A DNA stretch of 64,000 nucleotides from JAJDTR01 sp965220415 (GTDB lineage: Bacteria; Poribacteria; WGA-4E; JAJDTR01), in assembly GCA_965220415.1 (NCBI GenBank), contig OZ244829.1, forward strand, positions 682,001-746,000. Direction: 5' to 3'. The notes under the pieces are model-generated. The model was not told where the DNA came from. It searched no databases and saw nothing but the letters and a program-made list of their open reading frames with translations. This document shows positions 54,991 through 63,930 of this stretch, one piece after another; position 1 is the stretch's first letter, and each line of letters opens with the position of its first letter. Both the position numbers and the translations under genes were made by a program.

Positions 54991-57900
54991 TTACCTACCA
55001 ACGGCTGGCAAATTGGCGGATTGAATCAAGGTATTAAACGCCGCGACATCCGCCTCAATCAATGATTTCAACTTCGAAAGTTGCTCATCAACCATACCCG
55101 ATAGATGTTCAAAAACGTCGTAAGCCTGTTTCGGCGGAGCGGCATCAACGCAGGACACTACACTCGTCAAATCCTCTAACTTTTCGTCCAGTCGAATTGG
55201 CCTGCGTAGACGCCCGGTTTCTGAATCCGGTTCAGTCTGGACAAGCTCCACTTCAATCGATTTTAGCCCCTCCAACAACTCATCTGCCGCTTCGGAAATC
55301 TCGGCGGATTCAGCGCTCTCCGCCTCTTTCGCACGACGTTTCCACTCGTCTACCTGTCCCCTAATGCGGCGAAGCATGTTAACTCCCTCATGTGCCTCCG
55401 ATATTTTGTCGCGGATATCGCTCCATAATCTGAACTGGGCTTCAAAGTCCTCCTGAGTCGCTGACACGCGTGGATCTTTGAGCAGCTCAAAAGACCGTGT
55501 GTAGCTTTGATCGCCGACTTTCAGTTGTGCTTGATACACGCCTGGCGGTGCAAGCGGTCCACTGCGTTCCTTGTCGAGTGGATTTTCCGATTTGTCCGAG
55601 GAATTCTCGGTAACCTCTTTTGCGTCGGGATATCGCATATCCCACACAAAGCGGTTCAACCCTTGGTCAGCGGATAAATGTCGCTTCTGCCCGGTATCCT
55701 TATCTTCTGTTGTTTCGTCACACTCCTCATTTGAGCTAACGAAGGTAGAAATTTTTTCGCCCCGGCTATCAAGGATAGTCAGCGTCACTTCATCTGTTGG
55801 CGTATCTTTGAGCAGGTAGTGAATGACGACACCGGCAGGTGGTCCTTCTCCCGCGTCGATATATCTCCTAGTTCGTCCTCCCTGAGACAGCTTATCCTCA
55901 TAAAAGGTAGCTGCCGCTCCCAGACCAGCCATGTAGTTCTTCCCCGTCTCGCTTCGGAATCCCCTCGCACTCCATTGCAGGTAACGCCGATAGGTGCCGG
56001 GCGGTTCAAATAGATGAACTGGACTTCGCGTAACCTCTTCGGTGAGTTGACGCAAAGGTGTCAAATCATCAAGAATCCAGAACGACCTGCCGTGGGTCGC
56101 GACGACAAGCTCATTGTCTTTGACAACCATGTCGTAGACAGGTACAACGGGCAAGTTCGACTGCAAGCGTCCCCAGTTTTCGCCATCGTCAAACGATACG
56201 AAGACGCCGGTTTCAGTCCCGACGTAAAGCAGATGTTGTATAATCGGGTCTTCGCGAATGACACGTGTTATCTCGCCATCGGGAAAATTGTCACTGATGG
56301 TCTTCCACGTCCCACCGTAATCTTCTGTTTTGTACAGATACGGCTGGTAGTCATCCAGTTTGTAACGGGTAGCAGCGACATAAGCAGTTGCTTTGTCATG
56401 GGGGGATGTCTCAATCTTGTGAATCAACGACCATTCAGGCAGGTCGGTTGGTGTAATGTTGTCCCAGCTTGCTCCAGCGTTCCTTGAAATGTGGATTAGG
56501 CCGTCATCGCTGCCTGCCCAGAACACGCCAGCTTCATGAGGCGACTCCTCAAAAGCATAAACAGTACAATAATGCTCAGCACCACTGCAATCAAGTGTGA
56601 TTGGACCGCCGGAGGGACCTAGCTTGGATTCATCATTACGCGTAAGATCCGGACTGATTGCTTCCCAACTGTCCCCTTCGTCAGTTGATCGGAACACTAA
56701 GTTCCCGGCGGCGTAAAGAACGTCCGGATTGTGCGGGGAAATCTTAATAGGAAAAGTCCATGAAAAGCGATATTTCAGATCCCTAGCCCCCCAGCCAAAA
56801 TATCCTTCTGGCCAAACGGTGATTAGCCGGACATGACGTGTGCAGTGGTCGTAGCGCTGCAGCGGTCCGCCGCCACCCGGGGAACTGCCAACTGCCCCGA
56901 TGTACACAATATTTGGGTCATCGGGACGAACGGCGATGTCACCACTCTCGCCCGTGCCTGCGGGGTAACAGTCATTCCACCTTATTCCACCATACTCGGT
57001 GGCGCTGGGTACGCTGATGCTTGAATTGTCCTGCTGGGTAGCGTAAACACGATAAGGGAACTGATTATCCACCGCAATACGGTAGAATTGCGACGTAAGT
57101 TGATTGTAAATGGTTGACCAACTTTCACCCCCGTTGAATGAGACACACGCGCCGCCATCGTTGCCTAGAATCATGCGTTGCGGGTCATTCGGATCAATCC
57201 AGAGGTCGTGGTTATCGCCGTGCGGGGTAGTGATGTCGGTAAAAGTCTTGCCCCCATCAGTTGATTTCCACATAGATAGATTCGTGATGTACACTGTTTC
57301 AGAACCCTGCGGGTCAGCGAAAATATGACAATAGTACCACGGGCGCTCCCAGAGCGCATGATTCGATGTAAGCAGTTCCCACGTGTCGCCGCCATCTTCC
57401 GAGCGGTACAAGCCCCCCTCTTCTGCTTCAACGATTGCCCAGACGCGACCGGATTTGGCAGGTGAGATTGAGACGCCAATCTTTCCTTTAATCCCGTGTG
57501 GCATACCTTGATTGTCTGTAATGTCGTCCCACGTATCACCGCCATCGGTCGATCTGTAGAGACCGCTGTCAGGACCGCCGCTCGATAGCTCCCAGAAGTT
57601 GCGATGGGTTTCCCAAATGGAAGCATACAGGATACGCGGATTGTTGGGATCCATCGTCAAATCCACGGCTCCCGCCTTGTCGCTCCGAAACAGCACCTTC
57701 TCCCAATTTTCGCCGCCATCCTTGGAACGATAGACGCCGCGCTCCGAATTTGGGCCAAAGGCATGTCCCAGTGCCGCCACATAAACTATATTGGGATTCT
57801 GAGGATGGACTCGAATCTCCCCGATATGCCGAGTTTCCTCCAGTCCAAAGTGCGCCCATGTTTTCCCACCATCGACCGACCTGTAGATACCGTCCCCGTA

Positions 57901-58230
57901 TGAAACATCTAAGCGAATCGTCGTCTCACCCGTGCCTGCGTATATCACGTTCGGGTCAGAGTCCGATACGGTAAGCGCTCCGATAGACGCCGTATTGAAG
58001 AACCCGTCAGAGACATTTTCCCAGTACGTACCTCCGTCATCTGTTTTCCAAACGCCCCCGGCGCATGCGCCAAAATAGAAGGTCATAAGTTCGGAGGGAT
58101 GCCCCGCCACAGCTACAACACGCCCGCCGCGCGGAGGCCCGATGCAGCGCCACCTGAGGGCATCGTTTGCTTGACATCGTGTCTCATTGGAAAATTGCAA
58201 CACTTGTGAATCCGGGGGTAAACTGTTCAT
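54991..58230 (-). CDS. Giant BNR/sortilin-type beta-propeller protein, no signal peptide
   Basis: 1079 residues. Residues ~25-720 consist of repeated Asp-box/BNR blades with S/T-x-D-G-G-x-T/S-W (KTDDGGTYWENV, RSVDGGKTWAHF, RSKDGGENWEKV, RSTDGGDTWDD, RSEDGGDTWELL, KSTDGGKTFTD and others), the pattern of Vps10/sortilin-like and sialidase-like propellers. A C-terminal ~300-residue part has beta strands with an FN3-like module and a helical end. In relatives (Poribacteria, Acidobacteria, Bacteroidetes) it is usually secreted, but this start (MNSLPPDSQVLQF) has no hydrophobic signal. Function unknown; no catalytic residue assigned. Confidence 0.88.
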   Translation of the reverse strand: MNSLPPDSQVLQFSNETRCQANDALRWRCIGPPRGGRVVAVAGHPSELMTFYFGACAGGVWKTDDGGTYWENVSDGFFNTASIGALTVSDSDPNVIYAGTGETTIRLDVSYGDGIYRSVDGGKTWAHFGLEETRHIGEIRVHPQNPNIVYVAALGHAFGPNSERGVYRSKDGGENWEKVLFRSDKAGAVDLTMDPNNPRILYASIWETHRNFWELSSGGPDSGLYRSTDGGDTWDDITDNQGMPHGIKGKIGVSISPAKSGRVWAIVEAEEGGLYRSEDGGDTWELLTSNHALWERPWYYCHIFADPQGSETVYITNLSMWKSTDGGKTFTDITTPHGDNHDLWIDPNDPQRMILGNDGGACVSFNGGESWSTIYNQLTSQFYRIAVDNQFPYRVYATQQDNSSISVPSATEYGGIRWNDCYPAGTGESGDIAVRPDDPNIVYIGAVGSSPGGGGPLQRYDHCTRHVRLITVWPEGYFGWGARDLKYRFSWTFPIKISPHNPDVLYAAGNLVFRSTDEGDSWEAISPDLTRNDESKLGPSGGPITLDCSGAEHYCTVYAFEESPHEAGVFWAGSDDGLIHISRNAGASWDNITPTDLPEWSLIHKIETSPHDKATAYVAATRYKLDDYQPYLYKTEDYGGTWKTISDNFPDGEITRVIREDPIIQHLLYVGTETGVFVSFDDGENWGRLQSNLPVVPVYDMVVKDNELVVATHGRSFWILDDLTPLRQLTEEVTRSPVHLFEPPGTYRRYLQWSARGFRSETGKNYMAGLGAAATFYEDKLSQGGRTRRYIDAGEGPPAGVVIHYLLKDTPTDEVTLTILDSRGEKISTFVSSNEECDETTEDKDTGQKRHLSADQGLNRFVWDMRYPDAKEVTENSSDKSENPLDKERSGPLAPPGVYQAQLKVGDQSYTRSFELLKDPRVSATQEDFEAQFRLWSDIRDKISEAHEGVNMLRRIRGQVDEWKRRAKEAESAESAEISEAADELLEGLKSIEVELVQTEPDSETGRLRRPIRLDEKLEDLTSVVSCVDAAPPKQAYDVFEHLSGMVDEQLSKLKSLIEADVAAFNTLIQSANLPAVGR

Positions 58231-58526
58231 AACTGATTGTGCTCCGTTATAGCAGGATTATGACGTCCGATCGATTGGTGGGGAGGGACCAAGACTAAGT
58301 TTAGTGTTTGATTTTATCGCTTCTCAGTTTTGCAGTCAACCGAAAAGGGGGATGCTTGCAGGGGAAACGTATCTAGTTATAGAGGATGTCTCGTGGCGGT
58401 AGAATGTACGATTAATGTTGGGTTTCACTCAAATTTTGGCACATTCAGGCATAGTTTGTACTCGAAAACTCCTCTAAGATCAGCGATTATTAACGGAATC
58501 CCGTTCAACCCAACCTACAATCTCTA
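58231..58526. other. Intergenic region with an inverted repeat and isolated TIR-like sequence
   Basis: 58359-58373 (AGGGGAAACGTATCT) differs by one base from the terminal repeat of the 576-bp element, without a partner end nearby. 58416-58517 has an inverted pair (TGTTGGGTTT / AACCCAACC). No gene is supported. Confidence 0.5.
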
Positions 58527-58783
58527 AGCTCGACTTTGTACATTTGAGTAGAATAGTAGACGGTGTCAATCAGACGTTCCGGTAAAGTGGGTGAAATTTT
58601 AACCATTTGGGCTTTTTGGTAGACCTGTGAAAGAGTCAGTAGCGGTTTCCGATGCCGTCACGACGGGGCAAGATGGGATCTCTATCGCCCTAGTTAATCA
58701 CTCGGTCGATCCCCACCTACGGATTTGGTTTTGTACGGTTTTCCGTATAATCCAACCGTTGTACTTTTGTACAAAGTCGAGCT
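58527..58783. mobile_element. Foldback element with AGCTCGACTTTGTAC ends
   Basis: Perfect 15-bp inverted repeats at 58527-58541 and 58769-58783, with TA just outside each end. A third copy of the end sequence lies at 18656-18670. The interior is non-coding. It abuts MITE copy D directly. Confidence 0.6.
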
Positions 58784-58970
58784 AAGAGGTTGTTTGAATA
58801 ATCGGTAGCAAGGTCATTTGTGGGAAGTTTCGTCATGAATTTAGTTAGAGGCTGGTGCGCAGGGGATCTCTATCAGGATCTACTATCGCACTCATTATCC
58901 ATTCGCTTGATCCCTCTTTAATCAGTCGGTTGATCGCACCCTACAAACCTACTTTTCAAACAGACTCTAA
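58783..58970. mobile_element. TA-flanked MITE copy D
   Basis: Left AAGAGGTTGTTTGAATAATCG, right TTTTCAAACAGACTCTAA, with TA at both borders. Inside are reversed GATC-bounded units (GGGATCTCTATCAGGATC; CATTATCCATTCGCTTGATC) and CGCACCCTACAAAC. Same orientation as copies C and E. Confidence 0.7.
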
Positions 58971-59197
58971 ATCCTCGCATTCTGTTCTTCTTTTTTCATT
59001 GTGCGGTCGCTCTATCGCCTGTAGGTTGGGTTGTACACAGTGAAATCCAACTTCAGGCCGTTCTTTGCAATTTCACGCACGGTCTAGAAACAAGTATAAC
59101 TGAAAATCTGATGTGATGGCTATGCTAACAGTATTTGGGACACGCTCACAACTTAGAAAATTGGCTTTTCAGAAGCTGAAATGCAGGTTATAATAAA

Positions 59198-59270
59198 TTG
59201 CAATTGTTTAGTTCAGGCCAGAACTTACGCGCCAACAGAAAATCGCGACCTGGAGATCGCTCCTACATTA
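59198..59270. repeat. Dispersed short repeat shared with 9292
   Basis: GCAATTGTTTAGTTCAG, ACTTACGCGCCAACAG and AATCGCGACCTGGAGATCGC in order match 9292-9352; the last part also matches 5840. The remaining 58971-59475 sequence holds no supported gene. Confidence 0.65.
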
Positions 59271-59475
59271 CGCTCATGGGGTAGGAACAGCGATTAAACT
59301 GTAGCACAACGAACCAACATTCCCAAAACAGATTGATAAACTAAACAGTTACAATAACTTTATAGCGTATCGGCATCCAAGTATTCCTTCCTATCAGATA
59401 CACACAAGGAATTGCGTCATTTGGCACCGTTCTTGTAATTTACTAATTTGAATGAACATCATATGAGGAACAATT

Positions 59476-60672
59476 ATGGCATCTCGCACTAACTACTCTG
59501 TTCGCGCCGTATACTGCCACCACCGGGCTTCCGATGATGAAATCAACCATCACCTCTGTAGAATCGTTGAACCCCTGAAACGCTCGATTGACAGAATACG
59601 GAAAGCACGCAAAATCGTAATAAAAACCAATATGATGCGCGCACCCGTCGAACGATTTGCCGGGCGACGCCGTGAACTGGTGGATGATTCGGTTATGCGC
59701 GCTGTCCTAATCTTCCTCAAAGAGCACAGCAACGCACAGATTGTAGCGACAGACACCCACTTTAGGGGCGGGCTTGAGTCCATCAACTATGTTCCGCTGC
59801 TTAAGGAATTTGGGGTGGAATACATAGATTCGTCAACGCCGCCGTTCAAGGTCTATGAAGTTCCCGGCGGAGGTCTGATGTTTTCGAGGTACAAACTTAA
59901 CGCATGCTTTGCTGATGCGGACGCTGTAGTATCCGTGTCAAAAATGAAAAACCACGCCTTTATGGGCGTCACCCTATGCTTGAAGAACCTGTTTGGCGTG
60001 CTTCCGCTGCCGCCACATAACAGACCTAGAAACTACTTTCACCACCTGATAAGACTTCCCTATTTTCTAGTGGATCTGGGCATGATTATGCATCCTTGCT
60101 TAAATGTCGTTGACGCACTGACCGGACAATCTCAACGCGAATGGGATGGTGAAGGACGTATCTGCAACGCGCTGATTGCCGGCGATCACCCGATTGCCAC
60201 AGACGCATGCGGTACATGGTTGATGGGACATGATCCGGCTACGGATTGGCCCACGCCACCATTCAAGCGAGATCGAAATTCGCTCGCAATCGCCGCGGAA
60301 AATGGATTTGGAACCGTGAATCTGGAGGAGATTGATTTCCAAACCGATCTGGAACCGCCACTCGCCGAGTTCGACTCACGCGAATTCGACTCGGCAGAAG
60401 AGATAGCGGCGTGGCGTAAGACCACTTGTGAACAGGCGTTGTTCTATCGCGCCCATCAGGTTGACATGATAAATGAATACGGCGGTCAGTACATCCTCCT
60501 CCAAGACGGTGAGGTAACCTGGCACGGGGTGGACACCCATACGCTGGGTAGTTGGCGGGAATTGCACCACGACAAGCCCGATCAAGCGCCTTGGTTAAAG
60601 CATGTGGGACCAGCGGATGAAGAGGGAGAGCATTTTCGCGTGTATGAAGAAAACCTGCAGAAACTAAGTTGA
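59476..60672 (+). CDS. DUF362 family protein (cytoplasmic form)
   Basis: 398 residues with the DUF362 core: KIVIKTNMMRAP, ADAVVSVSKMKNHAFMGVTLCLKN and GDHPIATDACGTWLMGHDP. No signal peptide, unlike the Tat-exported paralogue at 21676, and no ferredoxin-type cysteine cluster. The C-terminal ~100 residues are extra and charged. Good AGGAAC site. Followed 61 bp later by a PhyH dioxygenase gene, suggesting a joint pathway; the substrate is unknown. Confidence 0.85.
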   Translation: MASRTNYSVRAVYCHHRASDDEINHHLCRIVEPLKRSIDRIRKARKIVIKTNMMRAPVERFAGRRRELVDDSVMRAVLIFLKEHSNAQIVATDTHFRGGLESINYVPLLKEFGVEYIDSSTPPFKVYEVPGGGLMFSRYKLNACFADADAVVSVSKMKNHAFMGVTLCLKNLFGVLPLPPHNRPRNYFHHLIRLPYFLVDLGMIMHPCLNVVDALTGQSQREWDGEGRICNALIAGDHPIATDACGTWLMGHDPATDWPTPPFKRDRNSLAIAAENGFGTVNLEEIDFQTDLEPPLAEFDSREFDSAEEIAAWRKTTCEQALFYRAHQVDMINEYGGQYILLQDGEVTWHGVDTHTLGSWRELHHDKPDQAPWLKHVGPADEEGEHFRVYEENLQKLS

Positions 60673-60733
60673 ATTCGTTGGAATTTAGGCATAAGCGCCT
60701 TGGCAATTGATACGAGGAGGATTATTAAGAAGC

Positions 60734-61525
60734 ATGACAGAATCTGACCGGGATCTGTTCATCTTTCGCCGTTTGAGCGATGAACAAGTACAATCATTCC
60801 ACGATAAGGGATATATCTATTATGGCAGGCTGTTGACCGATCGCGGGCTAGCGCTAATGTGCGAAGAAGCGATGGAGGAGTGGAACGAGGAAAATCGCGA
60901 ATTCGATGAAAGCCAAACATGGTTGAAAAATTCATTGCTTACAAACATACATCAACGTTCCAACTTAATCCGACGCTACTACTTCCATGGGCCGTTCGTT
61001 GACGTGGCGGAGCAACTCGTGGGGCCAAACCTCAAAGGAGTTACCTCACAACTCAGTTTTAAGCTGCGCGGGAATATCAAACTTGCACCATGGCATCAGG
61101 ACAATGGTTACGGAGAGCTTGATCCCTATACGGCAATTACTTGCATTACCGCTCTAGATGACACTGACACGGAAAGCGGTTGTTTATGGATTATTCCCGG
61201 TGGACACCGGCTCGGGCAAATTGATGTTAGTGACCAACTCACCGTAGAATCCAAGGAAGCGATGGTCGAAGTCTCCATTGAAGTGGACGAAAGCCGTGCC
61301 ATCCCGATACCGATGAAAGCGGGTGATAGTCTAATCTTTCACGGGTGGATGCCCCACAAATCGCTGGGAAACACATCGGATCGTGACCGACGGCTGCTTT
61401 TCTTGCGCTACGCCGACGCCAACGCTGTCGAGGTTTACAACAATCGGAAACCCCGTCTAGGCAAGTTAATCCGAGGTAAAACCCGTTTTCGTGAAGTCGA
61501 GGAATTTGAGGCGGATCTCGATTAA
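60734..61525 (+). CDS. Phytanoyl-CoA dioxygenase (PhyH) family protein
   Basis: 263 residues from the ATG at 60734; GAGGAGG lies 14 nt upstream. A TTG at 60707 is in frame but would sit upstream of that site. Iron ligands are His121 and Asp123 (PWHQDNGYGEL) and the distal His in FHGWMPHKS; 2-oxoglutarate Arg in RDRRLLFLRYAD. Second PhyH enzyme in the window, only distantly like the one at 27823. Placed between DUF362 and NlpC/P60 genes on one strand. Confidence 0.9.
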   Translation: MTESDRDLFIFRRLSDEQVQSFHDKGYIYYGRLLTDRGLALMCEEAMEEWNEENREFDESQTWLKNSLLTNIHQRSNLIRRYYFHGPFVDVAEQLVGPNLKGVTSQLSFKLRGNIKLAPWHQDNGYGELDPYTAITCITALDDTDTESGCLWIIPGGHRLGQIDVSDQLTVESKEAMVEVSIEVDESRAIPIPMKAGDSLIFHGWMPHKSLGNTSDRDRRLLFLRYADANAVEVYNNRKPRLGKLIRGKTRFREVEEFEADLD

Positions 61526-61560
61526 TTCCGGAAATGCACGAAAACCGCGGAGCGTCAAAA

Positions 61561-62283
61561 ATGTCAGTGGAGAACCGGGAGGTTACGGAGCCTATCATTG
61601 GGAAATACCAAGTCTCAACCCACTTGAACGTGTACGATTCGTCTGAATGTACGCGGTTGGCAACGCAAGCAAGAGCCGGCCGCCATCTTGTCGTCCTATC
61701 GGATGTGGATAATTCAGATTCTCAACAAGCGGTCGAAGTGCGACTATGTGAGGATGACTACCCCGGATGGGTGAAGGCACAGGACCTTCAGAAACTGGAA
61801 ATTTCCTCTAGACCGTATCGCGCTATGCAAGTGAACCGCGCGGAAATCTACGATCGACTACCGGAAGTAATCTCGTTTGCACGCGACGCGATGGCACAAC
61901 CCAATCGATACCTGTGGGGCGGGACGGTTGGACCGAATTACGACTGTTCCGGACTGGTTCAAGCCGCCTTTGCTTCGGTTGGGATTTGGGTCCCCCGTGA
62001 CGCCTACCAGCAGGAGGATTTCATGCATCCCGTTGCCGTCCACAACGCTGAACGCGGCGACCTGATATTTTTCGGTTCAGGGGAACGAGCCACTCACGTT
62101 GGGCTTTATATTGGCGAAGGGGAGTATATCCACAGTTCCGGCAAAGAGCATGGGCGGGATGGGATAGGTATCGATCGACTGTCTTCGCCTCGCGAGGAAA
62201 TTAGCGATAGGTTATTTCAGAAGTTGCGTGGGGCAGGGCGGGTGATGGAAAGTTATCAACCACGGGACCTATATTCCCCGTAG
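61561..62283 (+). CDS. NlpC/P60 peptidase with N-terminal SH3-like domain
   Basis: 240 residues from the ATG at 61561 (GGAG 9 nt upstream; the ATG at 61534 is also in frame). The N-terminal ~80 residues fold like a bacterial SH3 domain (THLNVYDSSECTRLATQA, EDDYPGWVKAQDL). The catalytic domain has Cys129 (YDCSGLVQAA), His179 (RATHVGLYIG) and His191 (YIHSSG). Such enzymes cleave gamma-D-Glu-diaminopimelate bonds in muropeptides. No signal peptide is seen, so it may recycle murein peptides in the cytoplasm, like YkfC. Confidence 0.92.
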   Translation: MSVENREVTEPIIGKYQVSTHLNVYDSSECTRLATQARAGRHLVVLSDVDNSDSQQAVEVRLCEDDYPGWVKAQDLQKLEISSRPYRAMQVNRAEIYDRLPEVISFARDAMAQPNRYLWGGTVGPNYDCSGLVQAAFASVGIWVPRDAYQQEDFMHPVAVHNAERGDLIFFGSGERATHVGLYIGEGEYIHSSGKEHGRDGIGIDRLSSPREEISDRLFQKLRGAGRVMESYQPRDLYSP

Positions 62284-62363
62284 CAGCAACGTGTCAACAG
62301 AGTGCGCCGCACAAATGCACGTACATTTGGGATGGATCTGGCACTGACGCGCCTCTCCCGCCG

Positions 62364-63419
62364 CTATTTGTCGATTTCACTCGGATCCCAAAAAATCTCG
62401 ACGCCAAGTTCTTCGGCAGACTCGGAAAGGACGCTCAAATGATCGCGGTGGAGCGGAATGCCGTTTTCAAGCGCTGATTCATAGTTGCGCCATTCAATTT
62501 CCCCAGGCAAATAAACCTCATCCACTCCTTCCACAGTTTTTGAAGCCTTGACCGTGCGAATTCCTCGATCCACCTCGTCCGTATATTCCTCATAATCTGT
62601 GAAACTGGACACGTTCAGCGCCATGAAAAAGTGTTCGGAGGCGCCGCCATCCTTGTGACATCCCATCAGTCCGCCAATTAGAGGACCTGCCATTGTCGTC
62701 AACGCCATAGCGATTCCATAGCCCTTTGGACCTGCCGCCGGTTTGAGCACTTCTCCCTTATCGAAATCGTTCGTCGGTTCGCCGTCCTCGGTCAACATCC
62801 AATCCATCGGGATGGGAATACCGTACATGGACATGGTTTTGATCCTCTCCCATGCTGAAATGCCGCACGCCATGTCGAGCACGATGGGGCGCTCCTTCCC
62901 AGCCGGAAGCGCGTAGCAAAATGCGACGTTTCCCACAACCGAAGTGGCGCCGCCGGGGGCGCCAACGCTTCTCATTGACGTGCTCGTTGTGGCGAAGCCG
63001 ATCAGTTTTTCGCGAACAGCCATCATTCCGTAACAAGCAGCGGCGCCAAAGTGCCCGGCGTTGCGCACGCCAACAGCCGCAATTCCCATGGACTTTGCTT
63101 TTTCCACTGCCATCTCCATCGCCATAGCCGAAGGCAGATGCCCCAACGCGCTGTCTCCGTCAATGACGGCGACACAAGGTGCTTCTTCTACAACCTCAAA
63201 TCGCGGCGTCGGATTTATGTTTCCGTCAAGAATGTCTTGGATATACCGCGGCTGCGCTCGAGTGCCGTGCGAATAAACGCCTCGCAGATCGGTTTCGACT
63301 TGAAATCTTGCCATTATTTCTGCATGGTCGCGCGGCACTCCGACTTTTTGATAAAGTGTCTCACTAAAGGCACGAAGTTCATCTGGTTGAACTGTCAACT
63401 CTTGAGAATCTTGACTCAT
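62364..63419 (-). CDS. Ldh2-type malate/lactate/ureidoglycolate dehydrogenase
   Basis: 351 residues from the ATG at 63419, which has GGGAGA 9 nt upstream; the frame extends further but the added N-terminus is not protein-like. The family fold has NADPH/NAD-binding GVRNAGHFGAAACYG, the catalytic His in GVYSHGTRAQPRY and the C-terminal KGYGIAMALTTMAGPLIGG. Substrate among 2-oxoacids not determinable. Convergent with the NlpC/P60 gene, 80 bp between. Confidence 0.92.
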   Translation of the reverse strand: MSQDSQELTVQPDELRAFSETLYQKVGVPRDHAEIMARFQVETDLRGVYSHGTRAQPRYIQDILDGNINPTPRFEVVEEAPCVAVIDGDSALGHLPSAMAMEMAVEKAKSMGIAAVGVRNAGHFGAAACYGMMAVREKLIGFATTSTSMRSVGAPGGATSVVGNVAFCYALPAGKERPIVLDMACGISAWERIKTMSMYGIPIPMDWMLTEDGEPTNDFDKGEVLKPAAGPKGYGIAMALTTMAGPLIGGLMGCHKDGGASEHFFMALNVSSFTDYEEYTDEVDRGIRTVKASKTVEGVDEVYLPGEIEWRNYESALENGIPLHRDHLSVLSESAEELGVEIFWDPSEIDK

Positions 63420-63565
63420 CAAGCTAAGTCTCCCATTGAAAGTAGGAAAACCACATCGGAGATTAGACCGTATGCAAAAAAACGAAAATCTACAACGTTT
63501 ATCCCAATTATAAAATTTTGATTCCGGATACCAACGGAAGCCGTACGACAGATTCGCGTTTCTTA

Positions 63566-63930
63566 AATAATGCAAGTTGCTACCTATACAAGCCTGTTTG
63601 AATAATAGGTACTAATGCCATTTTTTGCCATTTGAGGAGTGGTTTTTCATGTTTTTGCCATGACTCGTTGTACACCTGTCGCCCCTCTGGGGCTTAGGTC
63701 CGTGGGGGTTCGATGTTGCTACACACCTTCCGCCCCTCTGGGGCTTTTAGAGGCTGGTGCGCAGTGCGCACCCTACAACTGTATTTTTCAAACAGGTTCT
63801 AACAGAGAAACCGAGTTTTTGGCTCACGTTCGCTAAATCATAGGTAAATTACCCGATTTTCGCCAATCTCGTATTTCCACGTTGGAAAAAACTCGGTTTC
63901 TATGCTCCTGCCGAACGAGGGTGGCAACTT
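63566..63930. repeat. Foldback element with AGAAACCGAGTTTTT ends, interrupted copy
   Basis: Flank GCAAGTTGCTACCTATA (63572-63588), then, after the inserted MITE E, AGAGAAACCGAGTTTTTGG (~63803) to AAAACTCGGTTTC (to ~63901), in reverse orientation to 20020-20150. It is non-coding and reaches the window's right part; no gene is supported from 63420 to 64000. Confidence 0.72.
63589..63801. mobile_element. TA-flanked MITE copy E, nested in a foldback repeat
   Basis: Left CAAGCCTGTTTGAATAAT, right TTTTTCAAACAGGTTC, flanked by TA on both sides. The uninterrupted repeat at 20100-20150 has a single TATA at this point, so the insertion left a TA duplication. The inside contains two GCCCCTCTGGGGCTT units and the GGTGCGCAGTGCGCACC palindrome. 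Confidence 0.75.

Noticed and set aside
5935..58930. CRISPR array
   Set aside because: The GATC-bounded units are scattered, of variable spacing and in both orientations, with no array-like spacers and no cas genes.
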